From VBDM01 sp035702665 (lineage in GTDB: Bacteria; Pseudomonadota; Gammaproteobacteria; Burkholderiales; SG8-39), in assembly GCA_035702665.1 (NCBI GenBank), contig DASSQD010000024.1:1-15851 (forward strand): a DNA stretch of 15,851 bases. The letters run 5' to 3'. The notes under the pieces were generated by a model, which did not search any database, was not told the origin of the DNA, and saw only the letters and a program-made list of their open reading frames with translations. Position numbers and translations under genes: made by a program. Shown one piece after another: positions 1-10,212 of the stretch (positions are counted from its first letter, which is position 1; every line of letters starts with the position of its first letter).

Positions 1-24
1 ACGAACTGGCAACAGATCCAATGC

Positions 25-987
25 ATGAGAATTCTTATCCCGGCTTTCGTGGGCATTGGCCTGCTGGCGGGATCGGCCGCCGCATCGGCCCAAGGCTATC
101 CAAACAAGCCGCTGCATTTGGTGGTGCCCTTCCCGCCCGGAGCCGGCACCGATATGTTCGCGCGCGTCATCGCGAACAAGCTGAGCGAGAGTCTGGGCCA
201 AACCATCGTGGAAAACAAACCTGGAGGCGGCGCCACTATCGGCACGGACCTCGTGGCCAAGTCGGCTCCGGACGGCTACACCCTGTTGCTCTCCACCGCC
301 AGTCATGCGATCAACCCGGGCGTCTTTTCCAAATTGCCCTATGACACGCTCAAGGACTTCGCAACCGTGACGCAGGTCGCGAACGTTCCTACCGTGCTGG
401 TCGTGAACCCTTCTGTGCCCGTGAGGTCGGTCGCAGAATTGGTGGCGTACGCCAAGGCGAGGCCCGGAGTGCTCAACATGGGGTCATCCAGCAGCGGCAC
501 GGTGTTCCATCTTGCCGGCGAGATGTTCAAATCCATGGCCGGTATCGATATGGTCCACGTGCCGTTCAGCGGAGGTGGGCCCGCCTTGAACGCGCTGCTC
601 GGCGGCCAGATCGACTTGTTGTTCGAAACCAGTCTGACCGTGCAGACGCACATCAAGGCAGGAAGGCTCCGCGTCCTTGCCGTGGGCAGTTCCGAGCGGG
701 CGCCGGGAATGCCGGATGTGCCGACCATGGCGGAATCTGGCTTTCCCGGCTTTTCCGCCGTGAACTGGTACGGCATATACGTCCCGGCCGGCACCCCGCA
801 CGAGATCGTAACAAAACTCAATCAGGAAATTGTAAAAGCGCTGAACCTTCCCGACGTGCGGGAGCGCTTCACCTCGCAAGGCGCCACCTTGATCGGCAAC
901 ACACCGGAGCAGCACGATGCGTTTCTCAGAGCCGAGATGGGAAAGTGGAGGAAGACGGCCAGATTGGCGCACGCAAAAGTCGACTAA
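25..987 (+). CDS. Bug-family (TTT) periplasmic solute-binding protein
   Basis: Probable extracytoplasmic receptor of a tripartite tricarboxylate-type transport system (Bug family), binding a small carboxylate or related solute in the periplasm. The 320-residue product has a short hydrophobic signal peptide ending near ASAQ (about residue 23). It then has family hallmarks: YPNKPLHLVVPFPPGAGTD, the ENKPGGGATIGTD segment, a VHVPFSGGGPALNALLGGQ stretch, and GRLRVLAVGSSERAPGMPDVPTMAESG. Length fits the family. No transporter membrane genes are in the window, as is common for orphan Bug genes. The reading frame is open upstream to base 1, so a start before the window cannot be excluded; ATG at 25 is chosen because the signal peptide begins there, although no clear ribosome site precedes it. 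The aldolase-family gene follows 45 bp downstream and may share the mRNA. The substrate cannot be read from the sequence. Confidence 0.9.
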   Translation: MRILIPAFVGIGLLAGSAAASAQGYPNKPLHLVVPFPPGAGTDMFARVIANKLSESLGQTIVENKPGGGATIGTDLVAKSAPDGYTLLLSTASHAINPGVFSKLPYDTLKDFATVTQVANVPTVLVVNPSVPVRSVAELVAYAKARPGVLNMGSSSSGTVFHLAGEMFKSMAGIDMVHVPFSGGGPALNALLGGQIDLLFETSLTVQTHIKAGRLRVLAVGSSERAPGMPDVPTMAESGFPGFSAVNWYGIYVPAGTPHEIVTKLNQEIVKALNLPDVRERFTSQGATLIGNTPEQHDAFLRAEMGKWRKTARLAHAKVD

Positions 988-1032
988 GTTGGTTCCGGTT
1001 CACGGCACACCTTTACCCTGCCAAAGGAAATC

Positions 1033-1815
1033 ATGAACGACATGACCTTACGACCCAAGGAGGCGTACCACGAGAAGGCCCGCCGGGACCTGGAGAACTA
1101 CGTTCGCGGTCCCGAATGGACGCCGGCGCAGCGCGTCGCCCTCGCCTGCCGCATGCTCGACGCCGACGGCCACGAATCGGCGCTCGCCGGCCAACTCACG
1201 ATGCGTGGAGAAAGGCCCGGCACCTATCGGGGACTTTCATTCGGGCTCGGTTTTGACGAGGCCACGGCGAGCAATATCCTGCTCTTCGACGACGACCTCA
1301 ATGTGCTGGAAGGCAAAGGCATGGCCAATCCGGCCAATCGTTTCCATCTGTGGATCTACAAGGCGCGTCCGGACGTCAACGCGATCGTTCACACGCATCC
1401 ACCGCATGCGTCCGCCCTGGCGATGATCGCCGAACCCCTGATCGTTTCGCATATGGATACCTGCGTTCTCTACGAGAATTGTGCGTACCTGGCGGACTGG
1501 CCCGGCGTACCGATCGGAGACGAAGAGGGCCGTATCATTGCCGAGGGCCTGGGCGACAAGGAGGCAATACTGCTAGCGCACCATGGCATCCTTGCGGCCT
1601 GCGCCACGCTGGAGAAGGCGACCGTCCTCGCTTTCTACATGGAACGCGCCGCGAGGTTGCAACTGCTGGCCCGCCCGGTTGGGCCGATCCGTGCGGTCCG
1701 GAGGGAGCACGCGCTCGAAGCGCGCGGCTATCGCGGCGCGCCCAAGTACATCGGCGCCACTTTCAACTATCTGGCACGCAGGGTGCTGCGCGACAGTCCG
1801 GAGTGCCAGAGTTGA
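1033..1815 (+). CDS. Class II aldolase/adducin family protein
   Basis: A 260-residue protein of the class II aldolase/adducin fold, whose members are Zn-dependent aldolases, epimerases or decarboxylases, or non-enzymatic relatives. Visible metal-site residues are the HTHPPH motif (His120, His122) and LAHHG (His183/184). The preceding segment, NRFHLWIYKARPDVNAIVH, is typical of the family. The catalytic Glu that sits four residues before the FH histidine in fuculose-1-phosphate aldolase appears to be Ala101 here, so classical aldol cleavage is uncertain. Start ATG 1033 is supported by an AAAGGAAA site just upstream. The Bug receptor lies 45 bp before it, suggesting uptake and breakdown of one compound. 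It converges on serC with a 23-bp gap and no visible terminator. Family assignment is firm; substrate and reaction are not. Confidence 0.87.
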   Translation: MNDMTLRPKEAYHEKARRDLENYVRGPEWTPAQRVALACRMLDADGHESALAGQLTMRGERPGTYRGLSFGLGFDEATASNILLFDDDLNVLEGKGMANPANRFHLWIYKARPDVNAIVHTHPPHASALAMIAEPLIVSHMDTCVLYENCAYLADWPGVPIGDEEGRIIAEGLGDKEAILLAHHGILAACATLEKATVLAFYMERAARLQLLARPVGPIRAVRREHALEARGYRGAPKYIGATFNYLARRVLRDSPECQS

Positions 1816-1838
1816 CGCCCGGGCCGAGCGACGGCTAG

Positions 1839-2921
1839 TCAACCCCGCTTCTTCTCAAACTCCCCCATATACTCCACCAACCTCTTCACCCCCTCGATCG
1901 GCATGGCGTTGTATACAGACGCGCGCATGCCGCCGACGGCGCGGTGGCCTTTGAGCTGGAACATGCCGCGCGCTTCGGCGCCTTTGAGGAATTCGCCGTC
2001 GAGCTTGGGGTCGGCGAGGGTGAACGGGATGTTCATGCGCGAGCGGTCGGATTTGCGCACGGGGTTCTTGAAGAAGGCGCTCGCGTCGAGGAAGTCGTAG
2101 AGGAGCTTGGACTTGGCGATGTTCTTCTTTTCCATCTCCGCTAGGCCGCCGTTCTTCTTCAGCCACTGGAACACGAGCCCCGCGATGTACCAGGCGTAGC
2201 TCGCGGGCGTGTTGGACATGGAGTCGGCCTCGGCCTGGACTTTGTAGTCGAGGACGGTCGGCGTCCCTTCCATGGCGTGGCCGAGGAGGTCTTCCCGGAC
2301 GACGATGATGACTAGGCCCGCCGGGCCGATGTTTTTCTGCGCGCCGGCGTAGATCAGTCCGAATTTCGAGACGTCCAGAGGTCTTGAGAGGATGTGGGAT
2401 GAAGCGTCCGCCACTAATGGAACCTTCCCCGTCTCCGGGATCCAGTGGAACTCCACCCCGCCGATGGTCTCGTTCGAGGTGTAGTGCACGTACGCCGCCT
2501 TCGGGTCGAGCTGCCAGCCCGACTGCTCGGGCGCGAAGGTGAAGTTCTTCCCCTCGGAGCTCGCCGCGACGTTCACCTCGCAGAAGCGGTTCGCCTCCTT
2601 GATCGCCTTCTTCCCCCACTCGCCCGTATAGATATAGTCGGCCGACTTCTTCCCGCGGAGCAGGTTCATCGGCACCGCGGCGAAATGCAGGGTCGCGCCG
2701 CCCTGGAGGAACAGCACCTTGTAGTTGGAGGGAACCTCGAGGAGATCGCGGAAGTCCTTCTCCGCGGTCGCGGCGATCTCGATGAACTCCTTGCCGCGAT
2801 GCGACATCTCCATCACCGACATGCCCGAGCCATGCCAGTCGAGCATCTCGGCGGCGGCCTGCGCGAGCACCTCCTCGGGAAGGACCGCGGGACCCGCGCT
2901 GAAGTTGAAGACGCGCGTCAT
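1839..2921 (-). CDS. serC: Phosphoserine aminotransferase
   Basis: PLP-dependent transaminase converting 3-phosphohydroxypyruvate plus glutamate to 3-phosphoserine in serine synthesis; it also acts in pyridoxal phosphate synthesis. The 360-residue length is standard. The N terminus VFNFSAGPAVLPEEVL is diagnostic, followed by MEMSHRGKEF, LFLQGGATLHF, YTSNETIGGVEFH and the PLP-lysine motif AGAQKNIGPAG (Lys196). The reading frame stays open far upstream, but ATG at 2921 matches the family start exactly, has a TGAGG-like site just before it, and lies 5 bp after the dioxygenase stop. It is the last gene of the gyrA - dioxygenase - serC operon; gyrA next to serC is common in Betaproteobacteria. No intrinsic terminator is visible in the 23 bp before the convergent aldolase-family gene. 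Confidence 0.97.
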   Translation of the reverse strand: MTRVFNFSAGPAVLPEEVLAQAAAEMLDWHGSGMSVMEMSHRGKEFIEIAATAEKDFRDLLEVPSNYKVLFLQGGATLHFAAVPMNLLRGKKSADYIYTGEWGKKAIKEANRFCEVNVAASSEGKNFTFAPEQSGWQLDPKAAYVHYTSNETIGGVEFHWIPETGKVPLVADASSHILSRPLDVSKFGLIYAGAQKNIGPAGLVIIVVREDLLGHAMEGTPTVLDYKVQAEADSMSNTPASYAWYIAGLVFQWLKKNGGLAEMEKKNIAKSKLLYDFLDASAFFKNPVRKSDRSRMNIPFTLADPKLDGEFLKGAEARGMFQLKGHRAVGGMRASVYNAMPIEGVKRLVEYMGEFEKKRG

Positions 2922-2926
2922 GCGCC

Positions 2927-3801
2927 TCAGGCGGCCTGCTCGGCGGCCGCGGGGACGTCCTCGGTCGAGACGCGCCGCAGCTCGCGCCGCTGCGAGTAGT
3001 CGTAGCGGCGGCCGCGGTGGACGACGCTCCGGTTGTCCCACATCACGAGGTCGCCGGCGCGCCACTCGTGGCGGTAGACGAACCGGGGCTGGGTCGCATG
3101 CTCGAGCAGCTCCGCGAGCAGCAGCCGCCCCTGCCCCACGTGCATGCCGACGATGTGGGTCGCGTGGACCCCGACGAAGAGCAGCTTGCGCTTCGAGCCC
3201 GGGTGAACGCGCACCAGCGGCCACTCCACCGGCGGGAGCGTGTTCCTCTGCTCCTCCGTCCAGTCCGTGTCGCCGAGCGCGATACGCGAGTGCAGCGCGT
3301 AGTGCTGCGCGCGCAGGCCCTCGACCTCGCGCTTGAGGTCCGCCGGCAGCGCGTCGTAGGCGGCGCGCAGGTCGGCGAACTCGGTCTCGCCGCCCCTGGC
3401 CGGGTTGACGATCGAGTGCAGCATCGAATAGCGCGCCGGGGGCTTCTGGAACGAGCTGTCGCTGTGCCACAGCTGGTTCGCGAGCTGCGAATACATCTTC
3501 TTGCTCGCGAGGCTGGCGATCCCGCCGGTGCCGTCCACATTGGAGATGTCGATCGACTCGTCGTGCCTGAGGCGATTGGGGCGCTTCAGCACCTTGCCGA
3601 GGCCCAGGTCGAGCGGCCCGAAGGCGCGGCCGAAGGCGAGCTGCGCCTCCTCGGAAACGACCGGCCCGCGGAACACCAGCACCGCGTAGCGATCCATCGC
3701 GGCGACGATCTCGCCAGCGGTCTTCGCGTCCGGCGGCTCGCGCAGATCCACGCCGCCCGCCTCCGCGGCGAAAAGGGGATGCAGGGGCTGGAGCCGGAGA
3801 C

Positions 3802-3805
<4 letters not shown>
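2927..3805 (-). CDS. TauD/TfdA-family Fe(II)/2-oxoglutarate dioxygenase
   Basis: A 292-residue cytoplasmic oxygenase of the TauD/TfdA family, which couples 2-oxoglutarate decarboxylation to hydroxylation of substrates such as taurine or phenoxyacetates. The iron site is complete: His114 and Asp116 in LWHSDSSF, and His263 in NRSVVHRG. The 2-oxoglutarate contacts are plausible: Thr141 in GGETEF, and Arg274 eleven residues after the last His, the spacing seen in TauD. The wording around WHSDSSF and GGETEFADLRAAYDALP is closer to TfdA-like members than to TauD itself. ATG 3805 overlaps the gyrA TGA in an ATGA, indicating translational coupling, and serC starts 5 bp after its stop. Finding it between two housekeeping genes is unusual. 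The enzyme class is certain enough; the substrate is unknown and no sulfonate or herbicide genes are nearby. Confidence 0.93.
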
Positions 3806-6363
<2,558 letters not shown>

Positions 6364-6505
6364 GAGGCCTTCGGATTCCGGCTGCGGCACAGCCCGGAAA
6401 AGGAGTGAATTTTATCAGCTTTGGTGTATGATTTCCGCAGCAAAAATCGCCGCCCGGAACGCAGATCCCTCGGGCTACGCCCTCGGAAGACAAGTCGCCA
6501 CTGAC
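6364..6505. promoter_or_regulatory. Divergent intergenic region, gyrA / amidohydrolase
   Basis: The 142-bp gap must hold promoters for both directions. For the minus strand (gyrA) a TAAAAT -10-like hexamer lies at 6414-6409, with only a poor -35 upstream. For the plus strand a TATGAT -10-like hexamer lies at 6427-6432, also without a good -35. The two would sit about 20 bp apart. This is weak sequence evidence resting mainly on gene orientation. Confidence 0.3.
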
Positions 6506-7831
6506 ATGCAGGCGGTCGACCTACTAATCAGCGCGCGCTGGGTCGTCCCGGTCGATCCGCCGGGAGTCACGCTCGCCGATCACAGCGTCGCGGTCTCCGG
6601 CGGCCGCATCGCCGCGGTGCTGCCCACCGCGGAAGCCGAGCGCGCCTGCGAAGCCGCGCAGCGCGTCGAGCTGCCGGATCACGCGCTGATCCCGGGGCTG
6701 GTCAACCTGCACACCCACGCGTCGATGACGCTCATGCGCGGCCTCGCCGACGACCTGCCGCTGATGGAATGGCTCAAGGACCACGTCTGGCCGGCCGAGA
6801 CGAAGCACGTCTCGGCCGAATTCGTCTACGACGGCACGCTGCTCGCCTGCGCCGAGATGCTGCGCGGCGGGATCACATGCTTCAGCGAGATGTACTTCTT
6901 CCCCGAGTCCGCGGCGCGCGCTGCGCTCGACGCGGGGATGCGCGCGGCGCTGGGCATCATCGCCTTCGAGTTCCCGACCGCGTACGCCTCCGACGCCGAC
7001 GACTACATCGCCAAGGGGCTGGCGACGCGCGACCGCTACGGCGATGCGCCGCTGCTGTCGTTCTGCATGGCCCCGCACGCACCCTACACCGTGAGCGACC
7101 GCACCTTCGCGCGCATTGTCAGCCTCGCCGAGGAGCTCGACCTGCCGATCCACACCCACCTGCACGAGACGCAGCACGAGATCGAGGACAGCCTGGCGCA
7201 GCACAAGGTGCGGCCGCTGGAGCGGCTCGGCGCCCTGGGCGTGCTCGGCCCGCGGCTCGTCGCCGCGCACGCCGTGCACCTGACCGCCGAGGAGATCGCG
7301 ACGCTCGCCAGGCACGGTGCCTCGGTGGCGCACTGCCCCTCGTCCAACCTCAAGCTCGCGAGCGGCTTCGCTCCGGTGGCGGCGCTGCTCGCCGCCGGGG
7401 TGAACGTCGGCCTGGGGACCGACGGCGCGGCGAGCAACAACCGCCTGGACCTGCTCGAGGAGACGCGCCTGGCCGCGCTGCTCGCCAAGGCGGTGGCGGG
7501 CGACGCGCAGGCGATGCCCGCGCACCAGGCGCTCGCCGCCGCAACACTTAACGGAGCGCGCGCACTGGGCCTGGAGGCCTCCATCGGCTCTCTCGTTCCG
7601 GGGAAATATGCAGACTTGTGCGCGATCGCCTTCGACGGCCCGGAGCTTCTCCCCTGCTACGACCCGGTCTCGCACGTCGTGTACGCCGCGGGGCGGAGCC
7701 AGGTCTCGCACGTGTGGGTCGCCGGAGAGGCGCGCCTCGAGCACGGAAGGCTCGTCGGATTCGAAAATCGCAGCTTGAACAACCGCATTCTTCTATGGCA
7801 GAATAAGTTAGCCGCAGAAACAAAAGCTTAA
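6506..7831 (+). CDS. mtaD: TRZ/ATZ-family amidohydrolase, MtaD-like (MTA/SAH deaminase)
   Basis: A 441-residue cytoplasmic metal-dependent hydrolase of the TRZ/ATZ branch. The closest match by eye is 5'-methylthioadenosine/S-adenosylhomocysteine deaminase, which deaminates these by-products of polyamine synthesis and methylation. Metal ligands are visible: His69 and His71 in VNLHTHASM, His218 in PIHTHLHET, and Asp306 in GLGTDGAASNN; HAVHL (His255) and MAPHAPYT are further active-site segments. The motif TLMRGLADDLPLMEWL is typical of this subgroup. The frame is open for 48 codons upstream, but ATG 6506 (MQAVDLLISARWVVPVDP) fits the family start; the only purine-rich site, GGAAGA, is rather distant. 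It is divergent from gyrA and 80 bp before the OmpA-family lipoprotein gene. A guanine- or atrazine-type deaminase is possible but less likely. Confidence 0.85.
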   Translation: MQAVDLLISARWVVPVDPPGVTLADHSVAVSGGRIAAVLPTAEAERACEAAQRVELPDHALIPGLVNLHTHASMTLMRGLADDLPLMEWLKDHVWPAETKHVSAEFVYDGTLLACAEMLRGGITCFSEMYFFPESAARAALDAGMRAALGIIAFEFPTAYASDADDYIAKGLATRDRYGDAPLLSFCMAPHAPYTVSDRTFARIVSLAEELDLPIHTHLHETQHEIEDSLAQHKVRPLERLGALGVLGPRLVAAHAVHLTAEEIATLARHGASVAHCPSSNLKLASGFAPVAALLAAGVNVGLGTDGAASNNRLDLLEETRLAALLAKAVAGDAQAMPAHQALAAATLNGARALGLEASIGSLVPGKYADLCAIAFDGPELLPCYDPVSHVVYAAGRSQVSHVWVAGEARLEHGRLVGFENRSLNNRILLWQNKLAAETKA

Positions 7832-7911
7832 GACGGGGCCTTTACGAAATCTCGAAGTCCCGGACGGCATTGTGCAGGCGCAGCTCGAGTCACCACCTAC
7901 GAGAGGAAAGC

Positions 7912-8457
7912 ATGACCAAAAAACTGAGCATCACGCTATCCGCGATCGCAGCGCTCGCGTTCGCAGGCTGCGCCAGCACGCCCGAGCAGGCGCCCGCGCC
8001 TGCACCCGCTCCGGCCCCTGCGGCCGCGCCGCAGACGCCGCCCGCGCCGCCGCCCGCGGCGAAGGCCGCCGCGCCCAGGCCCGAGAAGGTCACGAACGCG
8101 TCGACGGTCAATTTCGACTTCGACCGGTACGTCATCCGGCCCGACGCGCGCACCAAGCTCGACGATCTGGTCGGCAAGCTGCGCAACGTCACGCTCGAGG
8201 TGGTGATCGCGGTCGGACACGCCGACCGTCTCGGCAGCGACGCGTACAACATGAAGCTGTCGGTGCGCCGCGCCGACTCGGTGAAGGCCTATCTCGTGAG
8301 CAAGGGCATCGCCGCGAGCCGCGTCTACACCGAAGGCAAGGGCGAACGCCAGCCGGTCAAGGAGTGCAAGGGCGACAAGAAGACCAAGGAGCTGATCGCC
8401 TGCCTCGAGCCGAACCGCAGGGTCGAGCTCGAAGCCGTGGGCTCGGTCGTGAAATAG
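7912..8457 (+). CDS. OmpA-family peptidoglycan-binding lipoprotein
   Basis: An outer-membrane protein that tethers the envelope to peptidoglycan. The 181-residue product has a signal sequence ending in LAFAGC (Cys20, a slightly atypical lipobox with Phe at -3). A Pro/Ala-rich linker follows at about residues 25-55, then one OmpA C-terminal domain from about 65 onward. In the domain, VNFDFDRYVIRPDA, the GHADRLGSDAYN segment with its Asp, and NRRVELEAVG with its Arg are the usual diaminopimelate-binding features. A Cys pair in KECKGD...LIACLEP resembles the disulfide of E. coli OmpA. There is no N-terminal beta-barrel, so this is the short lipoprotein form. ATG 7912 has a strong GAGAGGAAAG site; an upstream in-frame start at 7870 would spoil the signal peptide. 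A strong terminator follows. The ompA-ubiG-gph order is common in Betaproteobacteria. Confidence 0.92.
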   Translation: MTKKLSITLSAIAALAFAGCASTPEQAPAPAPAPAPAAAPQTPPAPPPAAKAAAPRPEKVTNASTVNFDFDRYVIRPDARTKLDDLVGKLRNVTLEVVIAVGHADRLGSDAYNMKLSVRRADSVKAYLVSKGIAASRVYTEGKGERQPVKECKGDKKTKELIACLEPNRRVELEAVGSVVK

Positions 8458-8474
8458 CGTCGACGCTCTTCCAG

Positions 8475-8502
8475 AAAAGCCCTGCCGCGGCAGGGCTTTT
8501 TT
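8475..8502 (+). terminator. Intrinsic terminator after the OmpA-family gene
   Basis: A perfect inverted repeat with 13-base arms, AAAAGCCCTGCCG and CGGCAGGGCTTTT, is followed by two more T residues. The GC-rich stem and T-run lie 18 bp after the stop codon. Because the arms carry A on one side and T on the other, it could also stop transcription arriving on the minus strand. It separates the lipoprotein mRNA from ubiG-gph. Confidence 0.93.
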
Positions 8503-8532
8503 GTTGGTGCGCGGAGTTAGAATGAAGGCCGG

Positions 8533-9225
8533 ATGAACGCCGACCCCAGCGAGCTCGCGAAGTTCAGCGCACTGGCGCACCGCTGGTGGGATCCGGAGAG
8601 CGAGTTCAAGCCGCTGCACCAGATCAATCCGCTGCGCCTGGATTGGATCGACCGCATTGCCAAGCTTGCGGGAAGGTCGGCGCTCGACGTCGGCTGCGGC
8701 GGCGGCATCCTCGCGGAGGCGATGGCGCGGCGCGGCGCGCGCGTCAAGGGCATCGACCTCTCCGACAAGGCGCTGAAGGTCGCGCAGCTGCACCTGCTCG
8801 AGAGCCGGCTCGCGGTCGACTACGAGGCGATCTCGGCCGAGGACCTCGCGGCGCGCTCGCCGGCTTCCTACGACGTCGTGACCTGCATGGAGCTGCTCGA
8901 GCACGTGCCCGATCCGGCGAGCATGGTGCGCGCCTGCGCGGAGCTCGCGCGCCCCGGGGCTCCGGTGTTCTTCTCGACGATCAACCGCAATCCCAAGTCC
9001 TACCTGTTCGCCGTGATCGGCGCGGAGTACGTCCTGAAGCTCCTGCCCAAGGGGACCCACGACTACATGAAGTTCATCAAGCCCTCGGAGCTCGCGCGCC
9101 ACTGCCGCGAAGCCGGGCTCGAGGTGCGCGAGATCCTCGGCATGAGCTACAACCCGCTGACGAAGGTCTACTCGCTCGGATCCGACACGGACGTCAACTA
9201 CCTCGTACACTGCGTGCGCCGGTGA
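8533..9225 (+). CDS. ubiG: Ubiquinone biosynthesis O-methyltransferase
   Basis: SAM-dependent methyltransferase performing both O-methylation steps of ubiquinone synthesis, peripherally associated with the inner membrane. The 230-residue product has the UbiG signature FSALAHRWWDPESEFKPLHQ immediately after the N terminus. It then has the SAM motif LDVGCGGGIL (residues 51-60), GIDLSDKAL, CMELLEHVPDP and the KGTHDYMKFIKPSEL segment. Length is normal for the family. ATG 8533 matches the usual NADPSELAKF start and has GAAGG just before it. A TAGAAT -10-like hexamer at 8518-8523 could give a very short leader, but no matching -35 is clear. Its TGA overlaps the GTG start of gph, so the two are probably co-translated. 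Confidence 0.96.
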   Translation: MNADPSELAKFSALAHRWWDPESEFKPLHQINPLRLDWIDRIAKLAGRSALDVGCGGGILAEAMARRGARVKGIDLSDKALKVAQLHLLESRLAVDYEAISAEDLAARSPASYDVVTCMELLEHVPDPASMVRACAELARPGAPVFFSTINRNPKSYLFAVIGAEYVLKLLPKGTHDYMKFIKPSELARHCREAGLEVREILGMSYNPLTKVYSLGSDTDVNYLVHCVRR

Positions 9226-9884
9226 AGCTCGAAGGCGTGAGGGCGATCCTGTTCGACCTGGACGGCACCTTCGCCGACACCGCACCCGACCTGGCGCGTG
9301 CGCTGAACGAGGTGCGCGCCGAGCGCGGACTCGCACCCCTGCCGCCGGAGGCCGCGCGGCCGCACACCTCGAGCGGCGCCCGCGGCCTGCTCAAGGTCGG
9401 CTTCGGCGTCACCCCCGAGAGCCCGGACTACGCCGAGCTGCGCGAGCGGTTCCTGGATTTCTACGAGAAGGACCTGTGCGTCGAGACGCGCATTTTCGAC
9501 GGCATCCCCGAGGTGATCGCGAAAATGCGGGCGCGCAAGGTCCCCTGGGGCATCGTCACCAACAAGGGCAAGCGCTTCACCGGGCCGCTGCTGCGCCTGC
9601 TCGCCGTCGACCATCTGGCGGCGTGCGCGGTGAGCGGCGACTCGACTCCGCACACCAAGCCGCATCCCGCGCCGCTGCTTCTCGCCGCGGAGCTCGTGTC
9701 GCTTGCGCCCGCCGAGTGCCTCTACGTCGGCGACGACCTGCGCGACGCGCAGGCCGCGCGCGCCGCCGGCATGGCTTTCGCCGCCGCCGGCTGGGGCTAT
9801 CTCGGAGAGGGCGGCGACCCGCGCGACTGGAACGCGGACGCCCTGCTCGCCCACCCGCGCGAGATCCTCGACCTGCTTCCTTAA
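9222..9884 (+). CDS. gph: Phosphoglycolate phosphatase (HAD superfamily)
   Basis: HAD-type hydrolase that dephosphorylates 2-phosphoglycolate, a by-product of DNA repair and, in autotrophs, of RuBisCO oxygenation. The 220-residue product carries the four HAD motifs: FDLDGTFAD (Asp12 nucleophile, Asp14 acid/base), TNKG (113-116), the Lys in HTKPHPAP (Lys146), and VGDDLRD (Asp171/172). A helical cap domain lies between motifs I and II. The start is GTG 9222, overlapping the ubiG stop as GTGA; no ATG fits, and the HAD motif begins only ten residues in. The reading frame is open far upstream inside ubiG, but that part is a shadow. The ubiG-gph pairing is standard in Betaproteobacteria and supports this specificity over other HAD phosphatases. 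Confidence 0.93.
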   Translation: MKLEGVRAILFDLDGTFADTAPDLARALNEVRAERGLAPLPPEAARPHTSSGARGLLKVGFGVTPESPDYAELRERFLDFYEKDLCVETRIFDGIPEVIAKMRARKVPWGIVTNKGKRFTGPLLRLLAVDHLAACAVSGDSTPHTKPHPAPLLLAAELVSLAPAECLYVGDDLRDAQAARAAGMAFAAAGWGYLGEGGDPRDWNADALLAHPREILDLLP

Positions 9885-9894
9885 GGAGGAACCC

Positions 9895-10212
9895 ATGCCC
9901 GCGTACTGGCTTGCACGCGCAAGAGTCAACGACCCGGTCGAGTACAAGAAGTACACCGACCTCGTTCCCGCGATCCTCGCGAAGTACGGCGCCAAGGTGC
10001 TCGCGCGCGGCGGGCGCTTCCAGACGCTCGAGGGACCGGAGAAATTCAACCGCTTCGTGGTCATCGAGTTTCCGACCTTCGAGCAGGGCGTCGCCTGCTT
10101 CAATTCCAAGGACTACCAGGACGCGGCCGCGTTCCGCCGCCGCAACAAGGCGGGCGAGAACGAGCTGGTGATGGTCGAGGCCGGGGAAGGCGCGCCGGCG
10201 AAGGCTACCTGA
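9895..10212 (+). CDS. DUF1330 domain protein
   Basis: A 105-residue protein of the DUF1330 family, a ferredoxin-like alpha/beta (dimeric barrel-type) fold of unknown function. The N terminus PAYWLARARVNDPVEYKKY, the central GAKVLARGGRFQTLEG and FNRFVVIEFPTFEQ are the recognisable family segments. There is no signal peptide, so it is cytoplasmic. It is preceded by a near-perfect AAGGAGGA ribosome site that overlaps the gph stop region, with only 10 bp between the genes. This implies co-transcription with gph and strong translation. Its 3' end overlaps the convergent toxin-like gene by 8 bp. No catalytic assignment can be made. Confidence 0.9.
   Translation: MPAYWLARARVNDPVEYKKYTDLVPAILAKYGAKVLARGGRFQTLEGPEKFNRFVVIEFPTFEQGVACFNSKDYQDAAAFRRRNKAGENELVMVEAGEGAPAKAT

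Noticed and set aside
2922..3470. N-terminal extension of SerC by 183 codons
   Set aside because: It is an Arg/Ala-rich shadow of the dioxygenase gene; SerC proteins begin at the VFNFSAGP motif, matching ATG 2921.
7982..8085. Repetitive GC-rich Pro/Ala coding stretch as a tandem repeat
   Set aside because: It is the low-complexity linker of the OmpA-family lipoprotein, normal for the family.
8522..8536. Four-codon micro-ORF (ATG AAG GCC GGA TGA) overlapping the ubiG start
   Set aside because: It contains the ribosome-site bases of ubiG and is too short to argue for a leader peptide without comparative data.
8586..9221. Extension of Gph upstream through ubiG
   Set aside because: The extra residues are an out-of-frame copy of ubiG; the HAD motif begins 10 residues after GTG 9222.
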